From NCBI GenBank assembly GCA_965371445.1, contig CBDUYN010000064.1:1-48553 (forward strand): 48,553 nt of DNA, in the 5' to 3' direction. Each line of letters begins with the position of its first letter. The stretch's first letter is position 1. This stretch comes from DASWIG01 sp965371445 (GTDB taxonomy: Bacteria; Acidobacteriota; Thermoanaerobaculia; Multivoradales; J023). Positions 17,710 to 26,380 of the stretch are shown here, in pieces. The notes beneath the pieces were generated by a model. It had not been told where the DNA came from. It made no database searches and saw nothing but the letters and a program-made list of their open reading frames with translations. A program made the position numbers and the translations under genes.

Positions 17710-20163
17710 ATGAGCGACTTCGTCCGCGATCTTCGTCACGCCGTCCGACTTCTCGCCCGCAAGCCCACGGTCACCGTCCTGGCCGTGGTGTCTCTGGGCC
17801 TCGGGATCGGTGCCAACAGCGCGATCTTCTCGATCGTCAACGCCGTCCTGCTGCGGGACCTGCCGCTGCGTGCGCCCGAGGAGGTGGTCGAGGTCTACAC
17901 GAGTGACTCCGGGGGTTTTCTCTACTCGGTCTCCTCGTACCCCGACTACCTGGACCTGCGCGATCAGAACGAAGTCTTCTCGGAGCTCGTCGCCCACAAC
18001 CTGGCGCTCTCGACCTACGACGACGGGGAGTCGACGAAGCTTCTTTTCGGCGAGGAGGTGAGTGGCAACTTCTTCGACTTCCTGGGCCTGCCCATGAGCC
18101 GTGGCCGCGGTTTCCTGGAAGAGGAGTGCGCGACGCCCGGCACCCATCCCGTAATCGTCCTGGGGCACAGGTTCTGGCAACGCCGCTTCGCGGGCCAGGA
18201 CGACGCCGTGGGCAAGACGCTGAAGCTAAACGGCGTCGACCTGACGGTCGTCGGCGTCGCCCCGGAGGTGTACAAGGGCTCCATGCCGGGCCTGGTAGCC
18301 GACTACTGGATCCCGCTGGCGATGCACGACGCGATGGCCGAGAGGCCGCGTCTGGAACGTCGGGGGGCTCGTTCGACACTGCTCAAGGGACGCCTCAAGC
18401 CCGGCGTGACCCTGGAGGAGGCCCAGGCCCAGTTCGACCTCTTGGGCGCGCGGCTCGCCACTGCCTATCCGGAGTCGAACGAGGGCCGAAAGCTCACCCT
18501 GGTGGCCTCGGAGGACGTCGCCTTGAATCCCGGCTTCGACGCCAAGCTTTTTGGCGTGGCGACGCTGCTGATGGTGATCGTCGGCATGGTGCTCCTGATC
18601 GCCTGCTCGAACGTCGCGAACCTGCTGCTCGCCCGCGCCGCGGACCGCCGGCGGGAGATCGCGATCCGGCTCGCCCTGGGCTCCGGCCGCGGACGCCTGG
18701 TGCGGCAGCTGCTGACGGAAAGCCTGATGCTCGCGGTCCTCGGTACCGGCCTGGGGTTGCTTTTCGCGTTCTACACGTCGCGGTTGATCGTCGGCTTCCA
18801 GCCGCCGTTGCCGATTCCGATCGCGGTCGACCTGGGGCTCGACCCGAAGGTGCTGGCCTTCACGCTCGGCCTGGGGCTCTTGACGGGGCTCTTGTGCGGC
18901 CTTGCGCCGGCGCTCCAGGCGTCGCGTCCGGACCTCGCGGCGACGATCAAGGGCGACGCCTCCTCCCAGGGCCGGCGATTCCGCCGCTTCGGGCTGCGCA
19001 ACGCCCTGGTCGTCGGCCAGGTGGCGATCTCGACGCTGCTTCTCGTCGGTGCGGGGCTTTTCGTCCGCAGCCTGGGCAAGGCCCAGGCCATCGATCCGGG
19101 TTTCACCCTGAGCCACGGCGCCGCGGTGACGATCGCCCTCGGCTTCGGCAGCCAGTACGACGAGGAGGAGGGCAAGGTCTTTTTCGCCGAGCTTTTGGAG
19201 CACGTGCGGGCGCTGCCCGGCGCAAGCCGGGCGGCCTATGCCGAGTTCCTGCCGCTGGGAATGGCGATCAGCACCCGCACCTTCTATTTCGAAGGCCAGA
19301 AGGAGGCGCCCGCCGACGAGTGGCCGGAAGTCGACACCTCCAGCGTCGGGCCGGGCTACTTCGAAACGCTCGGCGTAGAGATCCGGAGGGGACGCGACTT
19401 CCTGGAGAGCGACCATGCCGACGCGCCGGGTGTCGCGGTGGTCAACGAAGCCCTGGCGCGGCGTTATTGGCCAGGCGAGGATCCCCTCGGCAAAAGGCTG
19501 CGCACGAAGGAGGACGGCCCCTGGTACGAGGTCGTGGGCGTGGCGCGGACAGGAAAGTACCGTACCCTGGGCGAGGAGCCGCGTCCCTACGTCTACCTCT
19601 CGCAGCTCCAGAGGTACGAGTCGCTGCGGACGCTCGTTGTGGCGGGCTCGGGAGGCGACGAGGCGGAGCTCCTGCGCCGGGTGCGCGCCGAGATGGCCGT
19701 CCTCGACCCTCACGTGCCGATTTTCGAGCAGAAGACGATGAGCGAGCACCTCGACGTCATGCTCTTTCCGGCCCGGATGGGGGCGGCGCTGCTGTCGGCT
19801 TTCGGCGTCCTGGGTCTGGTCCTGGCCTCGGTGGGGCTCTACGGGGTCGTCGCCTACTCGGTGGCGCAGCGGACCCGCGAGGTGGGGATCCGCATGGCGA
19901 TCGGCGCCGGGCGCGGCGACGTCTTGAAGCTGGTGGTGCGCGAGGGGATGACGCTCGTCGCCGTCGGTCTCGTTCTGGGGATCGTCGTCGCTTTTTTCGG
20001 CAGCCAGGCTTTGAAGAGCCTCCTCTACGGCATCAGCGCGAGCGATCCGTTGACCTTTGCCGGTGTGGCGATCGCGCTCGTCGCCGTGGCGCTCGTCGCC
20101 AACCTGGTCCCGGCGCGGCGGGCGACGCGGGTGGATCCGATCGTGGCGTTGCGCTACGAATAG
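17710..20163 (+). CDS. ADOP-family ABC transporter permease (MacB/FtsX type)
   Basis: 817 aa. Two MacB-PCD/FtsX modules in tandem: N-terminal TM (LAVVSLGLGIGANSAIFSIV), periplasmic core, three TM (about 280-410), a second periplasmic core, and a C-terminal three-TM FtsX domain (about 690-810) ending with RRATRVDPIVALRYE. This duplicated architecture is the acidobacterial duplicated orphan permease, which has no ATPase gene beside it here either. ATG 17710 has AGGAGG upstream. Its promoter region holds the BlaI-type operator, so it is probably regulated by the neighbouring pair. Transported substrate unknown. Confidence 0.92.
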   Translation: MSDFVRDLRHAVRLLARKPTVTVLAVVSLGLGIGANSAIFSIVNAVLLRDLPLRAPEEVVEVYTSDSGGFLYSVSSYPDYLDLRDQNEVFSELVAHNLALSTYDDGESTKLLFGEEVSGNFFDFLGLPMSRGRGFLEEECATPGTHPVIVLGHRFWQRRFAGQDDAVGKTLKLNGVDLTVVGVAPEVYKGSMPGLVADYWIPLAMHDAMAERPRLERRGARSTLLKGRLKPGVTLEEAQAQFDLLGARLATAYPESNEGRKLTLVASEDVALNPGFDAKLFGVATLLMVIVGMVLLIACSNVANLLLARAADRRREIAIRLALGSGRGRLVRQLLTESLMLAVLGTGLGLLFAFYTSRLIVGFQPPLPIPIAVDLGLDPKVLAFTLGLGLLTGLLCGLAPALQASRPDLAATIKGDASSQGRRFRRFGLRNALVVGQVAISTLLLVGAGLFVRSLGKAQAIDPGFTLSHGAAVTIALGFGSQYDEEEGKVFFAELLEHVRALPGASRAAYAEFLPLGMAISTRTFYFEGQKEAPADEWPEVDTSSVGPGYFETLGVEIRRGRDFLESDHADAPGVAVVNEALARRYWPGEDPLGKRLRTKEDGPWYEVVGVARTGKYRTLGEEPRPYVYLSQLQRYESLRTLVVAGSGGDEAELLRRVRAEMAVLDPHVPIFEQKTMSEHLDVMLFPARMGAALLSAFGVLGLVLASVGLYGVVAYSVAQRTREVGIRMAIGAGRGDVLKLVVREGMTLVAVGLVLGIVVAFFGSQALKSLLYGISASDPLTFAGVAIALVAVALVANLVPARRATRVDPIVALRYE

Positions 20164-20221
20164 CTCAAGGCGGACGATCCCTTCGCGTTCGCCCCGCGGA
20201 TGTGGAAGGATAGAAGACCGC

Positions 20222-20794
20222 ATGAGCGAAGACACCTCCGACCCCGTCGCCGCCGTCGTCCCCGAGGTCCGGTGGATGGCCCTCGACCCGCTCGAGTTCG
20301 AGCGGCTGCGCCGCCTCGTCCGGGAGAACGCCGGCCGGAGCGACCAGGACCTCCTCGTGCTCTCGCACCGCGCGGCCGCGGCGGATCTGGGTGCCGTCGA
20401 GGCGGGCTTCGAGGTTACGGGGATCCGGTTGCTGGGGCTGCTGCTTTTCGGCCACGAGGAGTCCCTGCGGCGTTTCGTGCCCCACCACGAGGTGACCTAC
20501 GAGGTTGACGGGGAGCGCGAGGTCCTGCACGGACCCATCCTGCGGATCCTGGATGAATTCAAGGAGCGCGGCGTCCCCGACGCGGCGCTCGATGCCCTGG
20601 GCGAGGCGCTCGCGCGGCGCGACTACGCGCGGCCAGGGGCCGTCCGGGTGGAGCGGGAGGGTGAGGAGACGAGGGTCGTCGGGGTTGACGGCGTCCTCGT
20701 GGGTGAGGTGGGCTCCGGCGGTTCTGTGCTCAATCCGCTCCTGGCGGAGGCGTTGCGTCGGGTCGGGTCCTGGGGAGCGGCCGCAAGAACCTGA
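20222..20794 (+). CDS. AlbA/RecG-like middle-region protein, possible fragment
   Basis: 190 aa from ATG 20222. The segment MALDPLEFERLRRLVRENAG through GIRLLGLLLFGHEESLRRF and EVTYEVDGEREVLHGPIL resembles, by eye, the middle of AlbA_2/GHKL proteins, the part missing from the pseudogene at 8039-8657. Neither the AlbA_2 head nor the GHKL tail is present, so it is either a remnant or a free-standing domain. The last 40 residues are unassigned. The Uma2 gene follows after 14 bp. Confidence 0.6.
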   Translation: MSEDTSDPVAAVVPEVRWMALDPLEFERLRRLVRENAGRSDQDLLVLSHRAAAADLGAVEAGFEVTGIRLLGLLLFGHEESLRRFVPHHEVTYEVDGEREVLHGPILRILDEFKERGVPDAALDALGEALARRDYARPGAVRVEREGEETRVVGVDGVLVGEVGSGGSVLNPLLAEALRRVGSWGAAART

Positions 20795-20808
20795 TAGGCT
20801 GAGCAACC

Positions 20809-21396
20809 ATGCCGATACCTGAGCTCATCTCTCCCGAGCTGACTCTCGAGGAGTGGATCGCCTTGCCCGAGGAAGAGCCCGGTGAGCTCGTCGCCGGATA
20901 TCTCGAGGAGGAGGAAATGCCGGACTTCGTGCATGAGCTGCTGGTGGCGTTGTTGGTCCGCCTGTTCGGCAACTGGGCTTTTCCGCGCGGCGGCCTGGTG
21001 GCGGGCTCGGAGCTGAAGCTCGCAATCCGGGCCGGGCATGGCCGCAAGCCCGACCTCTCCGTCTACTTCCCCGGGAGCCCTCGGCCTCGTGCCCGCGGGT
21101 TGGTCGACGTGGCCCCCGATGTCGTCGTCGAGGTCGTTTCGCCGCGTCCTCGCGACGGCCGGCGCGACCGCATCGAGAAGACCCACGACTACGCCGCTTT
21201 CGGCATCCGCTACTACTGGATCCTCGATCCCCAGCTTCGTAGCCTTGAGATCTTTGAGCTGGGCGAGGACCGACGCTACGTCCAGGCTCTTGCGGCGAGC
21301 TCGGGGAGCCTGGATGATGTCCCCGGCTGCGAGGGTCTGGTGCTTGATCTCGACACGCTCTGGGATGAGGTCGATCGGATCGAAGCTGAGGGCTGA
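20809..21396 (+). CDS. Uma2-family PD-(D/E)XK nuclease
   Basis: 195 aa. Typical layout: LTLEEWIALPE head, a GELVAGYLEEEEMP segment, KPDLSVYFP with the catalytic Asp, VVVEVVSPRPRDGRRDRIEK with the Glu, and YAAFGIRYYWILDP near the end. Members are widespread in Cyanobacteria and Acidobacteria with no defined biological role. A second Uma2 tail, broken, lies at 43839-43973. Confidence 0.9.
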   Translation: MPIPELISPELTLEEWIALPEEEPGELVAGYLEEEEMPDFVHELLVALLVRLFGNWAFPRGGLVAGSELKLAIRAGHGRKPDLSVYFPGSPRPRARGLVDVAPDVVVEVVSPRPRDGRRDRIEKTHDYAAFGIRYYWILDPQLRSLEIFELGEDRRYVQALAASSGSLDDVPGCEGLVLDLDTLWDEVDRIEAEG

Positions 21397-21419
21397 GGAC
21401 TGAATCTGAGGCAATCCGG

Positions 21420-21529
21420 TCCCGAGGTCGTTTTGCCTGTACGATGAGAGCCGGTCGAAGCTTGGCGGTACGCAGGTCGGAGTGAGGGAAGAGCACCAGG
21501 ACGATGTCGCCACGCTCAGGTCCTGACAC
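21420..21529 (-). pseudogene. MazF/PemK-like toxin, 5' fragment
   Basis: From GTG 21529 the frame encodes GPERGDIVLVLFPHSDL and KLRPALIVQ, the N-terminal strand and loop of PemK/MazF endoribonucleases, for about 35 residues. The family sequence then stops where the intergenic DNA next to the Uma2 gene begins. The frame itself stays open but without resemblance. Toxin activity is not expected. Confidence 0.7.
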
Positions 21530-21799
21530 CGTCGTAGTCATCGTAGACGTCCATCTCGGGTCGTTCCCAGTCCTCGGCGAAGGTCGCCAGACGTCCACGC
21601 AGATCGGCAGCCTGGACCGCGCGATCCCGTAATTCTGCAAGCTCGCGGTGTTGTCCGCTTCGTCCATCCTGTTCCGCCGTTCCGTGACCGGCGGAACAAG
21701 GAAGGTGACGACCACCGGCGTCTCGTCCGAGACACCGGTAGGCGTCTCCTTCAGCTCGACTCTCCCCGCGCTGTACATTCCTTCGATGGCCTTCAGCAT
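21516..21799 (-). pseudogene. Antitoxin partner, frameshifted
   Basis: From ATG 21799 the reading MLKAIEGMYSAGRVELKETP resembles the swapped-hairpin antitoxins paired with MazF-like toxins. The matching C-terminal part (ELAELRDRA, TFAEDWERPEMDVYDDY) is in another frame and ends at 21516, overlapping the toxin start. The span is not a multiple of three, so one net indel separates the halves, somewhere near 21650-21700. Confidence 0.7.
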
Positions 21800-21911
21800 G
21801 ACGTTTCCTCCGCTGCCCATTCTAGCACCCTCCGCCCATTCCGAGGCGAGCTCCCGGATCGGTGCCTGCCCGGCAGCGATGAGTGTCACGACCGAGGAAC
21901 AACTCGCCCAG

Positions 21912-22130
21912 CTAGTAAGTAGGTCCGTCCTCCGGGAGGCCATAACGACCCGTCTTGCGGTTTCTGATGAAGCTGACCAGGCCCCGCCGGACGAGGTCAG
22001 CCAGATCGCGCTGTGCCGTACTCCGGGAGACACCGAAATGGCCCATCAGATCCTTCACTCCCACCGCCGTGTCTTTCTTTCCGAGCTGTTCCAGGAACCA
22101 GCTTTGACGCTCGCCTTTGTCAGCGACGGG
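21912..22130 (-). pseudogene. DeoR-like HTH, second tandem copy without start codon
   Basis: Directly after the TAG of the next entry, and in the same frame, reading continues with GERQSWFLEQLGKK, GVKDLMGHFGVSRSTAQRDL and LVRRGLVSFI to TAG at 21912-21914. It is a diverged duplicate of 22131-22424. No start codon precedes the conserved part, so it is expressed only by readthrough or is dead. Confidence 0.65.
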
Positions 22131-22424
22131 CTAGTCGTCTTGTCCTGGCAGCCGGTAACGCCCGGTACGCGTCCGACCGACAAACGTCACCAGCCCGCGC
22201 CGTGTCAGGTCAGCGATGTCGCGTTCCGCAGTCCGCCGTGTGACACCGAAGTGGCTTGCCAGCTCCTTCACCCCGACGAGTTGGAAGTTGCGAATCTGAT
22301 CCAGGAACCAGGCTTGGCGCTCGGCGGTGGTGCCATTACCGACATGCATGTGGCTCACCATTACCGACACCATTGGGGACACGTGGCTCATCGCGGTGGT
22401 GGAAGCGGACCATGACCGGCCCAT
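22131..22424 (-). CDS. Small DeoR-type winged-helix protein
   Basis: Up to 97 aa. The conserved part is WFLDQIRNFQLVGVKELASH and FGVTRRTAERDIADLTRRGL, a DeoR N-terminal wHTH without an effector domain. ATG 22424 is the first start; ATG codons inside an ATGGTGTCGGTAATGGT repeat nearer the domain are alternatives. Small free-standing regulators of this kind occur beside mobile or toxin-antitoxin genes, which fits the debris downstream. Confidence 0.65.
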   Translation of the reverse strand: MGRSWSASTTAMSHVSPMVSVMVSHMHVGNGTTAERQAWFLDQIRNFQLVGVKELASHFGVTRRTAERDIADLTRRGLVTFVGRTRTGRYRLPGQDD

Positions 22425-22468
22425 TCTACCCTGGCTGAGAAGGAGCCGGCGATCTGGCTGACAGGACG

Positions 22469-23245
22469 TCAGGAACGCCGGCGCAGACGAGCGACGTCCT
22501 CGACGCCGAGGGCGTCCTCGGCACGACGGGTGAGCTCGTCGAGAAGCGCCTGGAGCCGGACACGTTCGGCGTCGAGCTCCTCCGTCGTCAAGCCCCTCGG
22601 CAGGCTCTGCGGCTCGCCGACGACGACCGTCACCTTCGAGAACGGCCAGGGGACGATCAGCCGGTCCCAGGACTTCAATGCCCAGAAGCGCCGCGCCGCA
22701 AAGCCCATGGGCAGGATCGGCTCGCCCGACATCTGGGCGAGGATCACCACCCCGACCTTGAAGTCGTAGAGCGGACCGCGGGGTCCGTCGGGGATCATGA
22801 TCGGCGAGGAGCCCTGGCGCCGCAGGGCGCGGTGGATGGCGCGCACGGCGTTCAATCCGCCGCGGCTCGCCGAGCCCCGGACCACCGAGAGGCCCCACTG
22901 CCGGGCCACTCGCGTCACCAGCTCGCCGTCGCGCGACAGGCTTGCCAGGACCAGGATGTCGTAGCCCCGACGGATCAGCTGGTTGTAGAGGAACCAGGAG
23001 GCGAGGATGGACCGGTTGTGCCAGAAGCTCAGGATGTAGGGCTTCCTCTCCCGCCGCGCCTCCTCGATGAGCTCGCCGCCTGCGAGGACATCGAGCCGGT
23101 AGGTGGCGCCGACCAGAAGCAGGAAGACCCGCGCCATCCAGGCACCCAGGGTGACGAGCCACGAGCCGACGCGGGTGTGATGCCATCCCCGCGGCGGCAG
23201 GTCTTTCGGCGGCAGGGTCTTCGCCGGGCCGTTGCTCTCGGCCAC
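22469..23245 (-). CDS. DUF374-type lysophospholipid acyltransferase-like protein
   Basis: 258 aa. One membrane helix near residue 40, then FWHNRSILASWFLYNQL with the His of the acyltransferase motif, RGSASRGGLNAVRAI, and the family hallmark IMIPDGPRGPLYDFKVGVV. DUF374 proteins are thought to acylate lipid or glycolipid acceptors at the inner membrane. Last gene of a tight operon (6 bp after ACP), so it probably takes its acyl group from that ACP. Confidence 0.85.
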   Translation of the reverse strand: MAESNGPAKTLPPKDLPPRGWHHTRVGSWLVTLGAWMARVFLLLVGATYRLDVLAGGELIEEARRERKPYILSFWHNRSILASWFLYNQLIRRGYDILVLASLSRDGELVTRVARQWGLSVVRGSASRGGLNAVRAIHRALRRQGSSPIMIPDGPRGPLYDFKVGVVILAQMSGEPILPMGFAARRFWALKSWDRLIVPWPFSKVTVVVGEPQSLPRGLTTEELDAERVRLQALLDELTRRAEDALGVEDVARLRRRS

Positions 23246-23251
23246 GGCGGT

Positions 23252-23482
23252 CTAGGCCAGGCTGCCCAGGTAGTCGAGGATGTCCCCGACGGTGTCCATC
23301 TTGGCGGCGTCTTCGTCGCTGATCTCGATCGAGAGCCGGTCCTCGAGGTCGACGAGGAGCTGAAGCGCCTTGGGCGAGTCGATGCTCAAGTCGCCCACCA
23401 GCTCCATCTCGGGCTTGAGGTCCCCGGCGTCCTTGCCGCTGAGCTCGGAGATGACGCGGAGCGCTGTCTCTTTGAAGTCCAT
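23252..23482 (-). CDS. Acyl carrier protein
   Basis: 76 aa, four-helix ACP. The phosphopantetheine Ser is in DLSIDSPKALQLL, where the usual DSL is DSP, a variant typical of specialised rather than housekeeping ACPs. Acidic composition throughout. It follows the acyl-AMP ligase gene by 25 bp and precedes the acyltransferase by 6 bp. The likely role is to carry the ligase-activated acyl chain for the diiron enzyme and the acyltransferase. Confidence 0.92.
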   Translation of the reverse strand: MDFKETALRVISELSGKDAGDLKPEMELVGDLSIDSPKALQLLVDLEDRLSIEISDEDAAKMDTVGDILDYLGSLA

Positions 23483-23507
23483 GTTCCTTATCTCCTGCGG
23501 AGCCGGC

Positions 23508-25193
23508 TCAAAGCCGCTCGAGCTTGCCTTCCAGGTAAAGCGAGCGCAAAGCCCGGCGCTGGACCTTGCCGCTCGTCGTCTTGGGGATCTTACCCCGGCG
23601 GACGAAGACCAGGTCGGCCAGGGGCAAAGAAAGCGTCCGGCCGATCCGGGAGCGGATCTCGTGGCCCATCTCCCGGAGCTTTTCGGGATCGCGGTCGAGC
23701 GCTTCGACGACCAGGATCGCCTCCTCGCCCTGGGCCGAGCGAGCCACCGAAAAAGCACCGCTCCGGGCCGCGCCGCCGCCGCCGGTCACGGTCTCGGCCA
23801 GCCACTCGATCTCGTGCGGCATCAGGTTGTGGCCGTGGAGGATGAGGAGGTCCTTGGTGCGTCCCGTGAGATAGAGCTCCCCCTCGTGGAGGAAGCCGAG
23901 GTCGCCGGTCAGTAGCCAGCCGTCCTGAAGGCCCTCGGCCGTCGCTTCCGGATCGTTGTAGTACCCGGCGAAGACCCCGGGGCCCTTGATGCGCACCTCG
24001 CCGATCTCGCCGTCGGCGACGGCGTGGCCCGCCGGGTCGGTGACGACGAGCTCGGTGTCCCGGATCACCCGGCCGACGCTGACCACGTCCGAGAGGCCGA
24101 GGCCCTCGCCGGCGCCGGCCGGCAACGGACGGGTGCGAACCCCCGTGCCGACGGTGTCAAAAGTCACCGAAAGGGTGGCCTCGGCCAGGCCGTAGCAGGG
24201 CCGGAGCTTCTCGGGGGTGAAGCCGCAGCGGGCAAAAAGCTCGCAGAAGCCCGCGACGGTCTCCGGGCGAATCATCTCGGCGCCGGTCATGGCGTAGCGC
24301 CAGGGAACGAGGTCGAGGTCGCCGAGGTCCGACTCCTTGAGCCGTTCGAGACAGAGCTGGAAGCCGAAGTTGGGCGACGGGGAAAATACCTTGCCGTGCC
24401 GGCCCAGCTCGGTGAGCCATTGCTTGGGACGGGCCAGAAACGACGTCGGCTGGAGCAGCGCCAGGTCGTAGCCGGCGATCGCCGAGAGGAAAAAACATCC
24501 CACGAGCCCCATGTCGTGGTGGAGTGGCAGCCAGGAGACCATGCCGTCGATCCAGGCGTGGGTCGGCTTTCCCGAGGGAGCGCCGATCGCTTCGTCGCTG
24601 GCGAAGGAGTTGTGGACCGCGCCGCTGTGGCGAATCGTGACCGCCCGCGGCAGACCGGTGGAACCGCTCGTCAGCTGCATGAAGGCGACCTCGTCGGGCT
24701 CGGGCTCGACCGGTGTGAAGCTTCTCGGGGCCGTACCGGCGAGCTCGCCGGCGGTGATCGCCGCAGCCGCGGCCCGTTCGGCCCCGAGCTCGCGGGCGGC
24801 GTCGCGGAAGCTGTCGCCGACCACCGCGTAGCGTGCGCCGAGCCGTTCGACGAGGCCGTCGACCTTGCGCAATTGGGCTTCGGCCGCTCCTACGGCGGCA
24901 CCCGGGGCCACCGCGACGGGCAGGGCGCCGTAGAGGAGGGCTCCGAGCCAGGCGTCGAACCAATCCCAGGAGGTGGGGAGCGCCACCAGGATCCGGTCGC
25001 CCGGCTCGACGCCGAGGGCGGCCCAGCGTCCGGCCGTCTCACGGGCTCCGGCGAGGAGCTCCGGATAGGTACGGCGAGAGGGCTTTTCCCGGCGTCCCTC
25101 GAAGATCTCGACGCCCTGCTCGGGAAAGTGGCGCGCCGCCCGCTCCAGGGCGTCGGAGACGGTGGCCGGAGGATCAGGGAACGGACGGCTCAA
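23508..25193 (-). CDS. Fatty-acyl-AMP ligase-like adenylating enzyme
   Basis: 561 aa, ANL superfamily. The A3 motif MQLTSGSTGLPRAV, the loop SWLPLHHDMGLVGCFF, the A5 motif CYGLAEATLSV and the A7/A8 region LTGDLGFLHEGELYLTGRTK are present. HHDMGL and the length favour the FAAL branch, which forms acyl-AMP and loads ACP rather than CoA. It lies between the diiron gene (12 bp upstream) and the ACP gene. Confidence 0.88.
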   Translation of the reverse strand: MSRPFPDPPATVSDALERAARHFPEQGVEIFEGRREKPSRRTYPELLAGARETAGRWAALGVEPGDRILVALPTSWDWFDAWLGALLYGALPVAVAPGAAVGAAEAQLRKVDGLVERLGARYAVVGDSFRDAARELGAERAAAAAITAGELAGTAPRSFTPVEPEPDEVAFMQLTSGSTGLPRAVTIRHSGAVHNSFASDEAIGAPSGKPTHAWIDGMVSWLPLHHDMGLVGCFFLSAIAGYDLALLQPTSFLARPKQWLTELGRHGKVFSPSPNFGFQLCLERLKESDLGDLDLVPWRYAMTGAEMIRPETVAGFCELFARCGFTPEKLRPCYGLAEATLSVTFDTVGTGVRTRPLPAGAGEGLGLSDVVSVGRVIRDTELVVTDPAGHAVADGEIGEVRIKGPGVFAGYYNDPEATAEGLQDGWLLTGDLGFLHEGELYLTGRTKDLLILHGHNLMPHEIEWLAETVTGGGGAARSGAFSVARSAQGEEAILVVEALDRDPEKLREMGHEIRSRIGRTLSLPLADLVFVRRGKIPKTTSGKVQRRALRSLYLEGKLERL

Positions 25194-25205
25194 GACGGCT
25201 CCTCC

Positions 25206-26042
25206 TCAAGCGCCGATCAGCTCCGCCTCTTGCGGGTCGCTCGCCTTTGCGAGGCCCTGAGCCACCCGCCGGCCGGCCTCGATCGACTTGTCGAGTCGCC
25301 AGGGGGCTTCGTTCTTGAGGCCTTCGAAGACGGCCTCGGTGTCGATGCCCATCTCGGCGAGCTCGCTTTTCAGAGCGTCGAAGATCGGCGGCACCTTGGC
25401 GATGACTTTTTCGAGGCGCGCGTGCAGGTGCTCGGACTGCGCCTGGGCCTCCTCGCCGCTTTTCTGCCAATAGCCGCTGAAGCGGTCCTCGAGGTAGATG
25501 TGGTTGAAGCCCAGGTGGCGGGCCTCGTCGAGGAGAATGCCGTCGGAGATGTCGCTTAGGACCGGGTCGACGTCGATGCGCCGGAACTCCTCCATCATGA
25601 GCTTGGCCAGGACCTCGCTCACCAGGACGCCGGCCAGCCACTCGGCGGGCTCGTCGCTGACGATCTGGCTCTGGAAGAGATAACCGGCCGGGAAGCGCCG
25701 GATCGAGAGCGGCTCACGGTCGAGGCGGTGGTAGAAGAGGGAGAACAGCTCCGTGTGGCGCGCTTCGTCGACCGCCCAGGTCGTGAGGTAGAACTGGCTT
25801 TCGACTTCTCCACGCTGGCCGAGCAGCGGAATCAGCCCCGAGACCGAGTAGAGCGCCGCCTGCTCTCCCATCAGGATCGGCGTCAGGACGCGGGCCATCT
25901 GGTCCTTGAGCCGCGGGCTCGTGATCCGCTGCGGCCTGTCCCAGTCGAGGTCGGTCGCCGACCACTGCGAGCGCAGGGCCTTGTGCCAGATCTTCATGTG
26001 GCGCTTCTTGTCGAGGTCCGGCAGGACTTTGTAGATTCGCAT
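25206..26042 (-). CDS. Ferritin-like/R2-like diiron protein
   Basis: 278 aa from ATG 26042, mostly helical. Carboxylate-bridged diiron ligands can be placed: Glu in LMGEQAALY, ExxH in TWAVDEARHTELF, Glu in KLMMEEF, and a second ExxH in LLDEARHLGF. The two DEARH boxes are characteristic of four-helix diiron oxygenases or N-oxygenases. As first gene of an operon with acyl-AMP ligase, ACP and acyltransferase it probably hydroxylates, desaturates or otherwise oxidises an ACP-bound acyl chain. Exact reaction unknown. Confidence 0.78.
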   Translation of the reverse strand: MRIYKVLPDLDKKRHMKIWHKALRSQWSATDLDWDRPQRITSPRLKDQMARVLTPILMGEQAALYSVSGLIPLLGQRGEVESQFYLTTWAVDEARHTELFSLFYHRLDREPLSIRRFPAGYLFQSQIVSDEPAEWLAGVLVSEVLAKLMMEEFRRIDVDPVLSDISDGILLDEARHLGFNHIYLEDRFSGYWQKSGEEAQAQSEHLHARLEKVIAKVPPIFDALKSELAEMGIDTEAVFEGLKNEAPWRLDKSIEAGRRVAQGLAKASDPQEAELIGA

Positions 26043-26182
26043 CGTGTCTCCTTCTGCGCCGCATGGTGCGGCGGGATGAGCAAGCATACCTGAGCGTCCG
26101 CGTGGGTGCACGGGGTCCCCCGTCGGCGGACCCAGAGCTCATCCCCGTTGTAGAGGATCATGGGCAGCACCGCCAAGCTTCT

Positions 26183-26380
26183 CTATGCGGCGCGGTACTT
26201 CGCGATGAGCTGATGAACGGCCGGTACGAGCTCGAGGGGTACCTGCATGACCGTCTCGGTCTGCTCGAAGGCGGCTTCGTCCTCGGCGAGGGCTTCCTCT
26301 TCGGTCTGGCTCTCGTAGTGATCGAGAACCGCCCGGACGCGTTTCTCGTCCCAACCCGGTGGAAAGTGGCTCTGCTTCAT
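26183..26380 (-). CDS. Small acidic antitoxin-like protein
   Basis: 65 aa. GGAG lies 6 nt upstream of ATG 26380. The sequence (FPPGWDEKRVRAVLDHYESQ, ALAEDEAAFEQ) is acidic with an ELVPAVHQLIAKYRAA tail. Its start overlaps the stop of the basic partner by 4 bp (ATGA). The acidic/basic coupled pair is typical of type II toxin-antitoxin loci, with the unusual order toxin first. Confidence 0.6.
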   Translation of the reverse strand: MKQSHFPPGWDEKRVRAVLDHYESQTEEEALAEDEAAFEQTETVMQVPLELVPAVHQLIAKYRAA

